Origin: Auanema rhodensis | Taxonomy: Eukaryota; Nematoda; Chromadorea; Rhabditida; Rhabditidae | DNA length: 64,000 nucleotides | Reading direction: 5' to 3' | NCBI GenBank assembly: GCA_964057225.1 | Contig: OZ059895.1 | Coordinates: 10,540,001-10,604,000 of the forward strand | The notes under the pieces: model-generated | Told to the model about the DNA's origin: nothing | Database searches by the model: none | Seen by the model: the letters and a program-made list of their open reading frames with translations, nothing else | Made by a program: the position numbers and the translations under genes | In this document: positions 13,803 to 28,012 of the stretch, piece by piece | How positions within the stretch are numbered: the first letter of the stretch is position 1 | Layout: every line of letters starts with the position of its first letter

Positions 13803-15144
13803 TTATCTGAGAAAATTTGAAAATTAAATAATTGAAAAAGTAAAACAGATTTTGTTAGCACAGAAACATATTGATCATATTTTAAGGCGGGCTCAAGTTG
13901 CTATTTTGTTCGATTTTCATGAGAAAATAAAAATTTTAAAATGTTTATTTTTAGCCCTAGAAATACGTGCAACATCTTACTCAACTCAAAATCAACTGTT
14001 TGATAATATAAATTAGGTTTTGTGAGCATATATCCATAGCAATCATGTTTTGCGGCGGGTTCAACTTGCTATTTCGTTTGATTTTTATGAAAAATTAAAT
14101 ATTCTAAAACTTTTATTTCTTGTCCTAGAAATACGTGCTACATCTCATTAAACTAAGAATTAGTTGATTGAGAAGGCAAAACAAATTTTGTTAGCACAGA
14201 ACCATATTAATCATATTTTCCGGCGGGCTCAAGTTGCTATTTTGTTCGATTTTTATGAAAAAATAAAAATTTTAAATTGTTTATTTTTAGCCCTAGAAAT
14301 ACGTGCAACATCTTATTATCTAAGAAAATTTGAAAATTAAATAAATGAAAAAGTAAAACAGATTTTGTTAGCACAGAAACATATTGATCATATTTTAAGG
14401 CGGGCTCAAGTTGCTATTTTGTTCGATTTCAATGAAAAAATAAAAATTTTAAAATGTTTATTTTTAGCCCTAGAAATACGTGCAACATCTTACTCAACTC
14501 AAAATCAACTGTTTGATAATATAAATTAGGTTTTGTGAGCATATATCCATAGTAATCATGTTTTGCGGCGGTTTCAACTTGCTATTTCGTTTGATTTTTA
14601 TGAAAAATTAAATATTTTAAAAATTTTATTTCTTGTCCTAGAAATACGTGCTACATCTCATTAAACTAAGAATTAGTTGATTGAGAAGGCAAAACAAATT
14701 TTGTTAGCACAGAACCATATTAATCATATTTTCCGGCGGGCTCAAGTTTCTATTTCGTTTGATTTTTATGAAAAATTAAATATTTTCAAATGTTTATTTT
14801 TCGCCCTAGAAATACGTGCAACATCTTATTATCTAAGAAAATTTGAAAATTAAATGATTGATAAAGTAAAACAGATTTTGTTAGCACAGAAACATATTGA
14901 TCATATTTTAAGGCGGGCTCAAGTTGCTATTTTGTTCGATTTTAATGAAAAAATAAAAATTTTAAAATGTTTATTTTTAGCCCTAGAAATACGTGCAACA
15001 TCTTACTCAACTCAAAATCAACTGTTTGATAATATAAATTAGGTTTTGTGAGCATATATCCATAGTAATCATGTTTTGCGGCGGTGTCAACTTGCTATTT
15101 CGTTTGATTTTTATGAAAAATTAAATATTCTAAAACTTTTATTT

Positions 15145-18100
15145 CTTGTCCTAGAAATACGTGCTACATCTCATTAAACTAAGAATTAGTTGATTGAAAA
15201 GGCAAAACAAATTTTGTGAGCATATATCCATAGTAATCATGTTTTGCGGCGTGCTCAAGTTGCTATTTTGTTCGATTTTTATGAAAAATTAAATATTTTC
15301 AAATGTTTATTTTTCGCCCTAGAAATACGTGCAACATCTTATTATCTAAGAAAACTTGAAAATTAAATGATTGATAAAGTAAAACAGATTTTGTTAGCAC
15401 AGAAACATATTAATCATATTTTACGGCGGGCTCAAGTTGCTATTTTGTTCGATTTTTATGAAAAATTGAAAATTTTAAAATGTTTATTTTTAGCCCTAGA
15501 AATACGTGCAACATCTTATTCAACTCAAAATCAACTGTTTGATAAAATAAATTAGGTTTTGTGAGCATATATCCATAGTAATCATGTTTTGCGGCGGGTT
15601 CAACTTGCTATTTCGTTTGATTTTTATGAAAAATTAAATATTTTAAAAATTTTATTTCTTGTCCTAGAAATACGTGCTACATCTCATTAAACTAAGAATT
15701 AGTTGATTGAGAAGGCAAAACAAATTTTGTTAGCACAGAACCATATTAATCATATTTTCCGGCGGGCTCAAGTTTCTATTTTGTTCGATTTTCATGAAAA
15801 AATAAAAGTTTTAAAATGTTTATTTTTAGCCCTAGAAATAGGTGCAACATCTTATTATCTGAGAAAATTTGAAAATTAAATGATTGAAAAAGTAAAACAG
15901 ATTTTGTTAGCACAGAAAGATATTAATCATATTTTAATTTAAGGCGGGCTCAAGTTGCTATTTTGTTCGATTTTCATGAGAAAATAAAAATTTTAAAATG
16001 TTTATTTTTAGCCCTAGAAATACGTGCAACATCTTATTCAACTCAAAATCAACTGTTTGATAATATAAATTAGGTTTTGTGAGCATATATCCATAGCAAT
16101 CATGTTTTGCGGCGGGTTCAACTTGCTATTTCGTTTGATTTTTATGAAAAATTAAATATTCTAAAACTTTTATTTCTTGTCCTAGAAATACGTGCTACAT
16201 CTCATTAAACTAAGAATTAGTTGATTGAGAAGGCAAAACAAACTTTTTTAGCACAGAACCATATTAATCATATTTTCCGGCGGGCTCAAGTTGCTATTTT
16301 GTTCGATTTTTATGAAAAAATAAAAATTTTAAATTGTTTATTTTTAGCCCTAGAAATACGTGCAACATCTTATTATCTAAGAAAATTTGAAAATTAAATA
16401 ATTGAAAAAGTAAAACAGATTTTGTTAGCACAGAAACATATTGATCATATTTTAAGGCGGGCTCAAGTTGCTATTTTGTTCGATTTTAATGAAAAAATAA
16501 AATTTTAAAATGTTTATTTTTAGCCCTAGAAATACGTGCAACATCTTACTCAACTCAAAATCAACTGTTTGATAATATAAATTAGGTTTTGTGAGCATAT
16601 ATCCATATTAATCATGTTTTGCGGCGGGTTCAACTTGCTATTTCGTTTGATTTTTATGAAAAATTAAATATTCTTAAAATTTTATTTCTTGTCCTAGAAA
16701 TACGTGCTACATCTCTTTAAACTAAGAATTAGTTGATTGAGAAGGCAAAACAGATTTTGTTAGCACAGAAACATATTAATCATATTTTAAGGCGGGCTCA
16801 AGTTGCTATTTTGTTCGATTTTCATGAAAAAATAAAAATTTTAAAATGTTTATTTTTAGCCCTAGAAATACGTGCAACATCTTACTCAATTCAAAATCAA
16901 CTGTTTGATAACAATAATTAGGTTTTGTGAGCATATATCCATAGTAATCATGTTTTGCGGCGGGTTCAACTTGCTATTTCGTTTGATTTTTATGAAAAAT
17001 TAAATATTCTAAAAATTTTATTTCTTGTCCTAGAAATACGTGCTACATCTCATTAAACTAAGAATTAGTTGATTGAAAAGGCAAAACAAATTTTGTGAGC
17101 ATATATCCATAGTAATCATGTTTTGCGGCGTGCTCAAGTTGCTATTTTGTTCGATTTTTATGAAAAATTAAATATTTTCAAATGTTTATTTTTCGCCCTA
17201 GAAATACGTGCAACATCTTATTATCTAAGAAAATTTGAAAATTAAATGATTGAAAAAGTAAAACAGATTTTGTTAGCACAGAAACATATTAATCATATTT
17301 TACGGCGGGCTCAAGTTGCTATTTTGTTCGATTTTTATGAAAAATTGAAAATTTTAAAATGTTTATTTTTAGCCCTAGAAATACGTGCAACATCTTATTC
17401 AACTCAAAATCAACTGTTTGATAAAATAAATTAGGTTTTGTGAGCATATATCCATAGTAATCATGTTTTGCGGCGGGTTCAACTTGCTATTTCGTTTGAT
17501 TTTTATGAAAAATTAAATATTTTAAAAATTTTATTTCTTGTCCTAGAAATACGTGCTACATCTCATTAAACTAAGAATTAGTTGATTGAGAAGGCAAAAC
17601 AAATTTTGTTAGCACAGAACCATATTAATCATATTTTCCGGCGGGCTCAAGTTTCTATTTTGTTCGATTTTCATGAAAAAATAAAAGTTTTAAAATGTTT
17701 ATTTTTAGCCCTAGAAATAGGTGCAACATCTTATTATCTGAGAAAATTTGAAAATTAAATGATTGAAAAAGTAAAACAGATTTTGTTAGCACAGAAAGAT
17801 ATTAATCATATTTTAATTTAAGGCGGGCTCAAGTTGCTATTTTGTTCGATTTTCATGAAAAAATAAAAATTTTAAAATGTTTATTGTTAGCCCTAGAAAT
17901 ACGTGCAACATCTTATTCAACTCAAAATCAACTGTTTGATAATATAAATTAGGTTTTGTGAGCATATATCCATAGCAATCATGTTTTGCGGCGGGTTCAA
18001 CTTGCTATTTCGTTTGATTTTTATGAAAAATTAAATATTCTAAAACTTTTATTTCTTGTCCTAGAAATACGTGCTACATCTCATTAAACTAAGAATTAGT

Positions 18101-20240
18101 TGATTGAGAAGGCAAAACAAACTTTTTTAGCACAGAACCATATTAATCATATTTTCCGGCGGGCTCAAGTTGCTATTTTGTTCGATTTTTATGAAAAAAT
18201 AAAAATTTTAAATTGTTTATTTTTAGCCCTAGAAATACGTGCAACATCTTATTATCTAAGAAAATTTGAAAATTAAATAATTGAAAAAGTAAAACAGATT
18301 TTGTTAGCACAGAAACATATTGATCATATTTTAAGGCGGGCTCAAGTTGCTATTTTGTTCGATTTTAATGAAAAAATAAAATTTTAAAATGTTTATTTTT
18401 AGCCCTAGAAATACGTGCAACATCTTACTCAACTCAAAATCAACTGTTTGATAATATAAATTAGGTTTTGTGAGCATATATCCATATTAATCATGTTTTG
18501 CGGCGGGTTCAACTTGCTATTTCGTTTGATTTTTATGAAAAATTAAATATTCTTAAAATTTTATTTCTTGTCCTAGAAATACGTGCTACATCTCTTTAAA
18601 CTAAGAATTAGTTGATTGAGAAGGCAAAACAGATTTTGTTAGCACAGAAACATATTAATCATATTTTAAGGCGGGCTCAAGTTGCTATTTTGTTCGATTT
18701 TCATGAAAAAATAAAAATTTTAAAATGTTTATTTTTAGCCCTAGAAATACGTGCAACATCTTACTCAATTCAAAATCAACTGTTTGATAACAATAATTAG
18801 GTTTTGTGAGCATATATCCATAGTAATCATGTTTTGCGGCGGGTTCAACTTGCTATTTCGTTTGATTTTTATGAAAAATTAAATATTCTAAAAATTTTAT
18901 TTCTTGTCCTAGAAATACGTGCTACATCTCATTAAACTAAGAATTAGTTGATTGAAAAGGCAAAACAAATTTTGTGAGCATATATCCATAGTAATCATGT
19001 TTTGCGGCGTGCTCAAGTTGCTATTTTGTTCGATTTTTATGAAAAATTAAATATTTTCAAATGTTTATTTTTCGCCCTAGAAATACGTGCAACATCTTAT
19101 TATCTAAGAAAATTTGAAAATTAAATGATTGAAAAAGTAAAACAGATTTTGTTAGCACAGAAACATATTAATCATATTTTACGGCGGGCTCAAGTTGCTA
19201 TTTTGTTCGATTTTTATGAAAAATTGAAAATTTTAAAATGTTTATTTTTAGCCCTAGAAATACGTGCAACATCTTATTCAACTCAAAATCAACTGTTTGA
19301 TAAAATAAATTAGGTTTTGTGAGCATATATCCATAGTAATCATGTTTTGCGGCGGGTTCAACTTGCTATTTCGTTTGATTTTTATGAAAAATTAAATATT
19401 TTAAAAATTTTATTTCTTGTCCTAGAAATACGTGCTACATCTCATTAAACTAAGAATTAGTTGATTGAGAAGGCAAAACAAATTTTGTTAGCACAGAACC
19501 ATATTAATCATATTTTCCGGCGGGCTCAAGTTTCTATTTTGTTCGATTTTCATGAAAAAATAAAAGTTTTAAAATGTTTATTTTTAGCCCTAGAAATAGG
19601 TGCAACATCTTATTATCTGAGAAAATTTGAAAATTAAATGATTGAAAAAGTAAAACAGATTTTGTTAGCACAGAAAGATATTAATCATATTTTAATTTAA
19701 GGCGGGCTCAAGTTGCTATTTTGTTCGATTTTCATGAAAAAATAAAAATTTTAAAATGTTTATTGTTAGCCCTAGAAATACGTGCAACATCTTATTCAAC
19801 TCAAAATCAACTGTTTGATAATATAAATTAGGTTTTGTGAGCATATATCCATAGCAATCATGTTTTGCGGCGGGTTCAACTTGCTATTTCGTTTGATTTT
19901 TATGAAAAATTAAATATTCTAAAACTTTTATTTCTTGTCCTAGAAATACGTGCTACATCTCATTAAACTAAGAATTAGTTGATTGAGAAGGCAAAACAAA
20001 TTTTGTTAGCACAGAACCATATTAATCATATTTTCCGGCGGGCTCAAGTTGCTATTTTGTTCGATTTTTATGAAAAAATAAAAATTTTAAATTGTTTATT
20101 TTTAGCCCTAGAAATACGTGCAACATCTTATTATCTAAGAAAATTTGAAAATTAAATAATTGAAAAAGTAAAACAGATTTTGTTAGCACAGAAACATATT
20201 GATCATATTTTAAGGCGGGCTCAAGTTGCTATTTTGTTCG
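15145..20240. repeat. 1879-bp higher-order repeat, about 2.7 copies
   Basis: Sequence recurs with offset 1879 (for example the TTTTGTGAGC hybrid at 15212, 17091 and 18970). A starts follow the cycle 513, 518, 512, 336. The cycle carries a 5-bp insertion in one C monomer (TTTTAATTTAAGGC), a 1-bp deletion in another (ATAAAATTTTAAAATG) and the rare variant GATAACAATAATTAG. Copies one and two share AACTTTTTTAGCAC; the third has the usual AATTTTGTTAGCAC near 19998. Similarity stops at about 20240. Confidence 0.85.
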
Positions 20241-20345
20241 ATTTTTATGAAAAATTGAAAATTTTAAAATGTTTATTTTTAGCCCTAGAAATACGTGCAA
20301 CATCTTATTCAATTCAAAATCAACTGTTTGATAACAATAATTAGG

Positions 20346-23300
20346 TTTTGTGAGCATATATCCATAGTAATCATGTTTTGCGGCGGGTTCAACTTGCTAT
20401 TTCGTTTGATTTTTATGAAAAATTAAATATTCTAAAAATTTTATTTCTTGTCCTAGAAATACGTGCTACATCTCATTAAACTAAGAATTAGTTGATTGAA
20501 AAGGCAAAACAAATTTTGTTAGCACAGAACCATATTAATCATATTTTCCGGCGGGCTCAAGTTGCTATTTTGTTCGATTTTCATGAAAAAATAAAAATTT
20601 TAAAATGTTTATTTTTAGCCCTAGAAATACGTGCAACATCTTACTCAACTCAAAATTAACTGTTTGATAATATTAATTAGGTTTTGTGAGCATATATCCA
20701 TAGTAATCATGTTTTGCGGCGGGTTCAACTTGCTATTTCGTTTGATTTTTATGAAAAATTAAATATTCTAAGACTTTTATTTCTTGTACTAGAAATACGT
20801 GCTACATCTCATTAAACTAAGAATTAGTTGATTGAGAAGGCAAAACAAATTTTGTTAGCACAGAACCATATTAATCATATTTTCCGGCGGGCTCAAGTTG
20901 CTATTTTGTTCGATTTTCATGAAAAAATAAAAATTTTAAAATGTTTATTTTTAGCCCTAGAAATACGTGCAACATCTTAATATCTAAGAAAATTTGAAAA
21001 TTAAATAATTGAAAAAGTAAAACAGATTTTGTTAGCACAGAAACATAATAATCATATTTTAAGGCGGGCTCAAGTTGCTATTTTGTTCGATTTTCATGAA
21101 AAAATAAAAATTTTAAAATGTTTATTTTTAGCCCTAGAAATACGTGCAACATCTTACTCAACTCAAAATCAACTGTTTGATAATATATATTAGGTTTTGT
21201 GAGCATATATCCATAGTAATCATGTTTTGCGGCGGGTTCAACTTGCTATTTCGTTTAATTTGATGAAAAATTAAATATTCTAAATTTTTTATTTCTTGTC
21301 CTAGAAGTACGTGCTACATCTCATTAAACTAAGAATTAGTTGATTGAAAAGGCAAAACAAATTTGTTAGCACAGAACCATATTAATCATATTTTCCGGCG
21401 GGCTAAAGTTACTATTTTGTTCGATTTTCATGAAAAAATAAAAATTTTAAAATGTTTATTTTTAGCCTCAGAAATACGTGCAACATCTTATTATCTAAGA
21501 AAATTTGAAAATTAAATAATTGAAAAAGTAAAACCGATTTTGTTAGCCCAGAAACATATTAATCATATTTTAAGGCGGGCTCAAGTTGCTATTTTGTTCG
21601 ATTTTCATGAAAAAATAAAAATTTTAAAATGTTTATTTTTAGCCCTAGAAATACGTGCAACATCTTACTCAACTCAAAATCAACTGTTTGATAATATAAA
21701 TTAGGTTTTGTGAGCATATATCCATAGTAATCATGTTTTGCGGCGGGTTCAACTTGCTATTTCGTTTGATTTTTATGAAAAATTAAATATTCTAAAAATT
21801 TTATTTCTTGTCCTAGAAATACGTGCTACATCTCATTAAACTAAGAATTAGTTGATTGAAAAGGCAAAACAAATTTTGTTAGCACAGAACCATATTAATC
21901 ATATTTTCCGGCGGGCTCAAGTTGCTATTTTGTTCGATTTTCATGAAAAAATAAAAATTTTAAAATGTTTATTTTTAGCCCTAGAAATACGTGCAACATC
22001 TTACTCAACTCAAAATTAACTGTTTGATAATATTAATTAGGTTTTGTGAGCATATATCCATAGTAATCATGTTTTGCGGCGGGTTCAACTTGCTATTTCG
22101 TTTGATTTTTATGAAAAATTAAATATTCTAAGACTTTTATTTCTTGTACTAGAAATACGTGCTACATCTCATTAAACTAAGAATTAGTTGATTGAGAAGG
22201 CAAAACAAATTTTGTTAGCACAGAACCATATTAATCATATTTTCCGGCGGGCTCAAGTTGCTATTTTGTTCGATTTTCATGAAAAAATAAAAATTTTAAA
22301 ATGTTTATTTTTAGCCCTAGAAATACGTGCAACATCTTAATATCTAAGAAAATTTGAAAATTAAATAATTGAAAAAGTAAAACAGATTTTGTTAGCACAG
22401 AAACATAATAATCATATTTTAAGGCGGGCTCAAGTTGCTATTTTGTTCGATTTTCATGAAAAAATAAAAATTTTAAAATGTTTATTTTTAGCCCTAGAAA
22501 TACGTGCAACATCTTACTCAACTCAAAATCAACTGTTTGATAATATAAATTAGGTTTTGTGAGCATATATCCATAGTAATCATGTTTTGCGGCGGGTTCA
22601 ACTTGCTATTTCGTTTAATTTGATGAAAAATTAAATATTCTAAATTTTTTATTTCTTGTCCTAGAAGTACGTGCTACATCTCATTAAACTAAGAATTAGT
22701 TGATTGAAAAGGCAAAACAAATTTGTTAGCACAGAACCATATTAATCATATTTTCCGGCGGGCTAAAGTTACTATTTTGTTCGATTTTCATGAAAAAATA
22801 AAAATTTTAAAATGTTTATTTTTAGCCTCAGAAATACGTGCAACATCTTATTATCTAAGAAAATTTGAAAATTAAATAATTGAAAAAGTAAAACCGATTT
22901 TGTTAGCCCAGAAACATATTAATCATATTTTAAGGCGGGCTCAAGTTGCTATTTTGTTCGATTTTCATGAAAAAATAAAAATTTTAAAATGTTTATTTTT
23001 AGCCCTAGAAATACGTGCAACATCTTACTCAACTCAAAATCAACTGTTTGATAATATAAATTAGGTTTTGTGAGCATATATCCATAGTAATCATGTTTTG
23101 CGGCGGGTTCAACTTGCTATTTCGTTTGATTTTTATGAAAAATTAAATATTCTAAATTTTTTATTTCTTGTCCTAGAAGTACGTGCTACATCTCATTAAA
23201 CTAAGAATTAGTTGATTGAAAAGGCAAAACAAATTTGTTAGCACAGAACCATATTAATCATATTTTCCGGCGGGCTAAAGTTGCTATTTTGTTCGATTTT

Positions 23301-24117
23301 CATGAAAAAATAAAAATTTTAAAATGTTTATTTTTAGCCCTAGAAATACGTGCAACATCTTACTCAACTCAAAATTAACTGTTTGATAATATTAATTAGG
23401 TTTTGTGAGCATATATCCATAGTAATCATGTTTTGCGGCGGGTTCAACTTGCTATTTCGTTTGATTTTTATGAAAAATTAAATATTCTAAGACTTTTATT
23501 TCTTGTACTAGAAATACGTGCTACATCTCATTAAACTAAGAATTAGTTGATTGAGAAGGCAAAACAAATTTTGTTAGCACAGAACCATATTAATCATATT
23601 TTCCGGCGGGCTCAAGTTGCTATTTTGTTCGATTTTCATGAAAAAATAAAAATTTTAAAATGTTTATTTTTAGCCCTAGAAATACGTGCAACATCTTAAT
23701 ATCTAAGAAAATTTGAAAATTAAATAATTGAAAAAGTAAAACAGATTTTGTTAGCACAGAAACATAATAATCATATTTTAAGGCGGGCTCAAGTTGCTAT
23801 TTTGTTCGATTTTCATGAAAAAATAAAAATTTTAAAATGTTTATTTTTAGCCCTAGAAATACGTGCAACATCTTACTCAACTCAAAATCAACTGTTTGAT
23901 AATATAAATTAGGTTTTGTGAGCATATATCCATAGTAATCATGTTTTGCGGCGGGTTCAACTTGCTATTTCGTTTAATTTGATGAAAAATTAAATATTCT
24001 AAATTTTTTATTTCTTGTCCTAGAAGTACGTGCTACATCTCATTAAACTAAGAATTAGTTGATTGAAAAGGCAAAACAAATTTGTTAGCACAGAACCATA
24101 TTAATCATATTTTCCGG
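20346..24117. repeat. 1360-bp higher-order repeat, about 2.8 copies
   Basis: Units 20346-21705 and 21706-23065 are each 1360 bp (336 + 513 + 511) and share private variants: AATATTAATTAGG, TTCTAAGACTTTT, CTTGTACTAG, CGTTTAATTTGATG and a one-base-short AAATTTGTTAGC. A third, partial copy follows from about 23280 with offset 1359. It is joined to a different A monomer (TTCTAAATTTTTTATT). Confidence 0.85.
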
Positions 24118-24129
24118 CGGGCTAAAGTT

Positions 24130-27100
24130 TCTATTTTGTTCGATTTTCATGAAAAAATAAAAGTTTTAAAATGTTTATTTTTAGCCCTAGAAATACGTGC
24201 AATATCTTATTATCTGAGAAAATTTGAAAATTAAATGATTGAAAAAGTAAAACAGATTTTGTTAGCACAGAAACATATTAATCATATTTTAATTTAAGGC
24301 GGGCTCAAGTTGCTATTTTGTTCGATTTTCATGAAAAAAAAAAATTTTTAAATGTTTATTTTTAGCCCTAGAAATACGTGCAACATCTTACTCAACTCAA
24401 AATCAACTGTTTGATAATATAAATTAGGTTTTGTGAGCATATATCCATAGTAATCATGTTTTGCGGCGGGTTCAACTTGCTATTTCGTTTGATTTTTATG
24501 AAAAATTAAATATTCTAAAACTTTTATTTCTTGTCCTAGAAGTACGTGCTACATCTCATTAAACTAAGAATTAGTTGATTGAAAAGGCAAAACAAATTTG
24601 TTAGCACAGAACCATATTAATCATATTTTCCGGCGGGCTAAAGTTGCTATTTTGTTCGATTTTCATGAAAAAATAAAAATTTTAAAATGTTTATTTTTAG
24701 CCTCAGAAATACGTGCAACATCTTATTATCTAAGAAAATTTGAAAATTAAATAATTGAAAAAGTAAAACCGATTTTGTTAGCCCAGAAACATATTAATCA
24801 TATTTTAAGGCGGGCTCAAGTTGCTATTTTGTTCGATTTTTATGAAAAAATAAAAATTTTAAAATGTTTATTTTTAGCCCTAGAAATACGTGCAACATCT
24901 TACTCAACTCAAAATCAACTGTTTGATAATATAAATTAGGTTTTGTGAGCATATATCCATAGTAATCATGTTTTGCGGCGGGTTCAACTTGCTATTTCGT
25001 TTGATTTTTATGAAAAATTAAATATTCTAAATTTTTTATTTCTTGTCCTAGAAAAACGTGCTACATCTCATTAAACTAAGAATTAGTTGATTGAAAAGGC
25101 AAAACAAATTTTGTTAGCACAGAACCATATTAATCATATTTTCCGGCGGGCTCAAGTTGCTATTTTGTTCGATTTTCATGAAAAAATAAAAGTTTTAAAA
25201 TGTTTATTTTTAGCCCTAGAAATACGTGCAACATCTTATTATCTAAGAAAATTTGAAAATTAAATAATTGAAAAAGTAAAACAGATTTTGTTAGCCCAGA
25301 AACATATTAATCTTATTTTAAGGCGGGCTCAAGTTGCTATTTTGTTCGATTTTCATGAAAAAATAAAAATTTTAAAATGTTTATTTTTAGCCCTAGAAAT
25401 ACGTGCAACATCTTACTCAACTCAAAATCAACTGTTTGATAATATAAATTAGGTTTTGTGAGCATATATCCATAGCAATCATGTTTTGCGGCGGGTTCAA
25501 CTTGCTATTTCGTTTGATTTTTATGAAAAATTAAATATTCTAAAACTTTTATTTCTTGTCCTAGAAATACGTGCTACATCTCATTAAACTAAGAATTAGT
25601 TGATTGAGAAGGCAAAACAAATTTTGTTAGCACAGAACCATATTAATCATATTTTCCGGCGGGCTCAAGTTGCTATTTTGTTCGATTTTTATGAAAAAAT
25701 AAAAATTTTAAATTGTTTATTTTTAGCCCTAGAAATACGTGCAACATCTTATTATCTAAGAAAATTTGAAAATTAAATAATTGAAAAAGTAAAACAGATT
25801 TTGTTAGCACAGAAACATATTGATCATATTTTAAGGCGGGCTCAAGTTGCTATTTTGTTCGATTTTTATGAAAAATTGAAAATTTTAAAATGTTTATTTT
25901 TAGCCCTAGAAATACGTGCAACATCTTATTCAACTCAAATTCAACTGTTTGATAATATAAATTAGGTTTTGTGAGCATATATCCATAGTAATCATGTTTT
26001 GCGGCGGGTTCAACTTGCTATTTCGTTTGATTTTTATGAAAAATTAAATATTTTAAAAATTTTATTTCTTGTCCTAGAAATACGTGCTACATCTCATTAA
26101 ACTAAGAATTAGTTGATTGAGAAGGCAAAACAAATTTTGTTAGCACAGAACCATATTAATCATATTTTCCGGCGGGCTCAAGTTTCTATTTTGTTCGATT
26201 TTCATGAAAAAATAAAAGTTTTAAAATGTTTATTTTTAGCCCTAGAAATACGTGCAATATCTTATTATCTGAGAAAATTTGAAAATTAAATGATTGAAAA
26301 AGTAAAACAGATTTTGTTAGCACAGAAACATATTAATCATATTTTAATTTAAGGCGGGCTCAAGTTGCTATTTTGTTCGATTTTCATGAAAAAAAAAAAT
26401 TTTTAAATGTTTATTTTTAGCCCTAGAAATACGTGCAACATCTTACTCAACTCAAAATCAACTGTTTGATAATATAAATTAGGTTTTGTGAGCATATATC
26501 CATAGTAATCATGTTTTGCGGCGGGTTCAACTTGCTATTTCGTTTGATTTTTATGAAAAATTAAATATTCTAAAACTTTTATTTCTTGTCCTAGAAGTAC
26601 GTGCTACATCTCATTAAACTAAGAATTAGTTGATTGAAAAGGCAAAACAAATTTGTTAGCACAGAACCATATTAATCATATTTTCCGGCGGGCTAAAGTT
26701 GCTATTTTGTTCGATTTTCATGAAAAAATAAAAATTTTAAAATGTTTATTTTTAGCCTCAGAAATACGTGCAACATCTTATTATCTAAGAAAATTTGAAA
26801 ATTAAATAATTGAAAAAGTAAAACCGATTTTGTTAGCCCAGAAACATATTAATCATATTTTAAGGCGGGCTCAAGTTGCCATTTTGTTCGATTTTCATGA
26901 AAAAATAAAAATTTTAAAATGTTTATTTTTAGCCCTAGAAATACGTGCAACATCTTACTCAACTCAAAATCAACTGTTTGATAATATAAATTAGGTTTTG
27001 TGAGCATATATCCATAGTAATCATGTTTTGCGGCGGGTTCAACTTGCTATTTCGTTTGATTTTTATGAAAAATTAAATATTCTAAATTTTTTATTTCTTG

Positions 27101-27410
27101 TCCTAGAAAAACGTGCTACATCTCATTAAACTAAGAATTAGTTGATTGAAAAGGCAAAACAAATTTTGTTAGCACAGAACCATATTAATCATATTTTCCG
27201 GCGGGCTCAAGTTGCTATTTTGTTCGATTTTCATGAAAAAATAAAAGTTTTAAAATGTTTATTTTTAGCCCTAGAAATACGTGCAACATCTTATTATCTA
27301 AGAAAATTTGAAAATTAAATAATTGAAAAAGTAAAACAGATTTTGTTAGCCCAGAAACATATTAATCTTATTTTAAGGCGGGCTCAAGTTGCTATTTTGT
27401 TCGATTTTCA
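24130..27410. repeat. 2055-bp tandem duplication, partial second copy
   Basis: Positions from about 24130 to 25360 recur about 2055 bp downstream (A starts 24429/26484 and 24941/26996). Shared private variants are GCAATATCTTATTATCTGAG, the run ATGAAAAAAAAAAATTTTTA, the 5-bp C insertion and ATTAATCTTATTTTAAGG. The copies part near 27410, where AAAGTTTTAAAATG replaces AAAATTTTAAAATG. Confidence 0.75.
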
Positions 27411-28012
27411 TGAAAAAATAAAAGTTTTAAAATGTTTATTTTTAGCCCTAGAAAAACGTGCAACATCTTACTCAACCCAAAATCAACTGTTTGATAATAT
27501 AAATTAGGTTTTGTGAGCATATATCCATAGCAATCATGTTTTGCGGCGGGTTCAACTTGCTATTTCGTTTGATTTTTATGAAAAATTAAATCTTCTAAAA
27601 ATTTTATTTCTTGTCCTAGAAATACGTGCTACATCTCATTAAACTAAGAATTAGTTGATTGAAAAGGCAAAACAAATTTTGTTAGCACAGAACCATATTA
27701 ATCATATTTTCCGGCGGGCTCAAGTTGCTATTTTGCTCGATTTTCATGAAAAAATAAAAATTTTAAAATGTTTATTTTTAGCCCTAGAAATACGTGCAAC
27801 ATCTTACTCAACTCAAAATCAACTGTTTGATAATATAAATTAGATTTTGTGAGCATATATCCATAGTGATCATGTTTTGCGGCGGGTTCAACTTGCTATT
27901 TCGTTTGATTTTTATGAAAAATTAAATATTCTAAAAATTTTATTTCTTGTCCTAGAAATACGTGCTACATCTCTTTAAACTAAGAATTAGTTGATTGAGA
28001 AGGCAAAACAAA

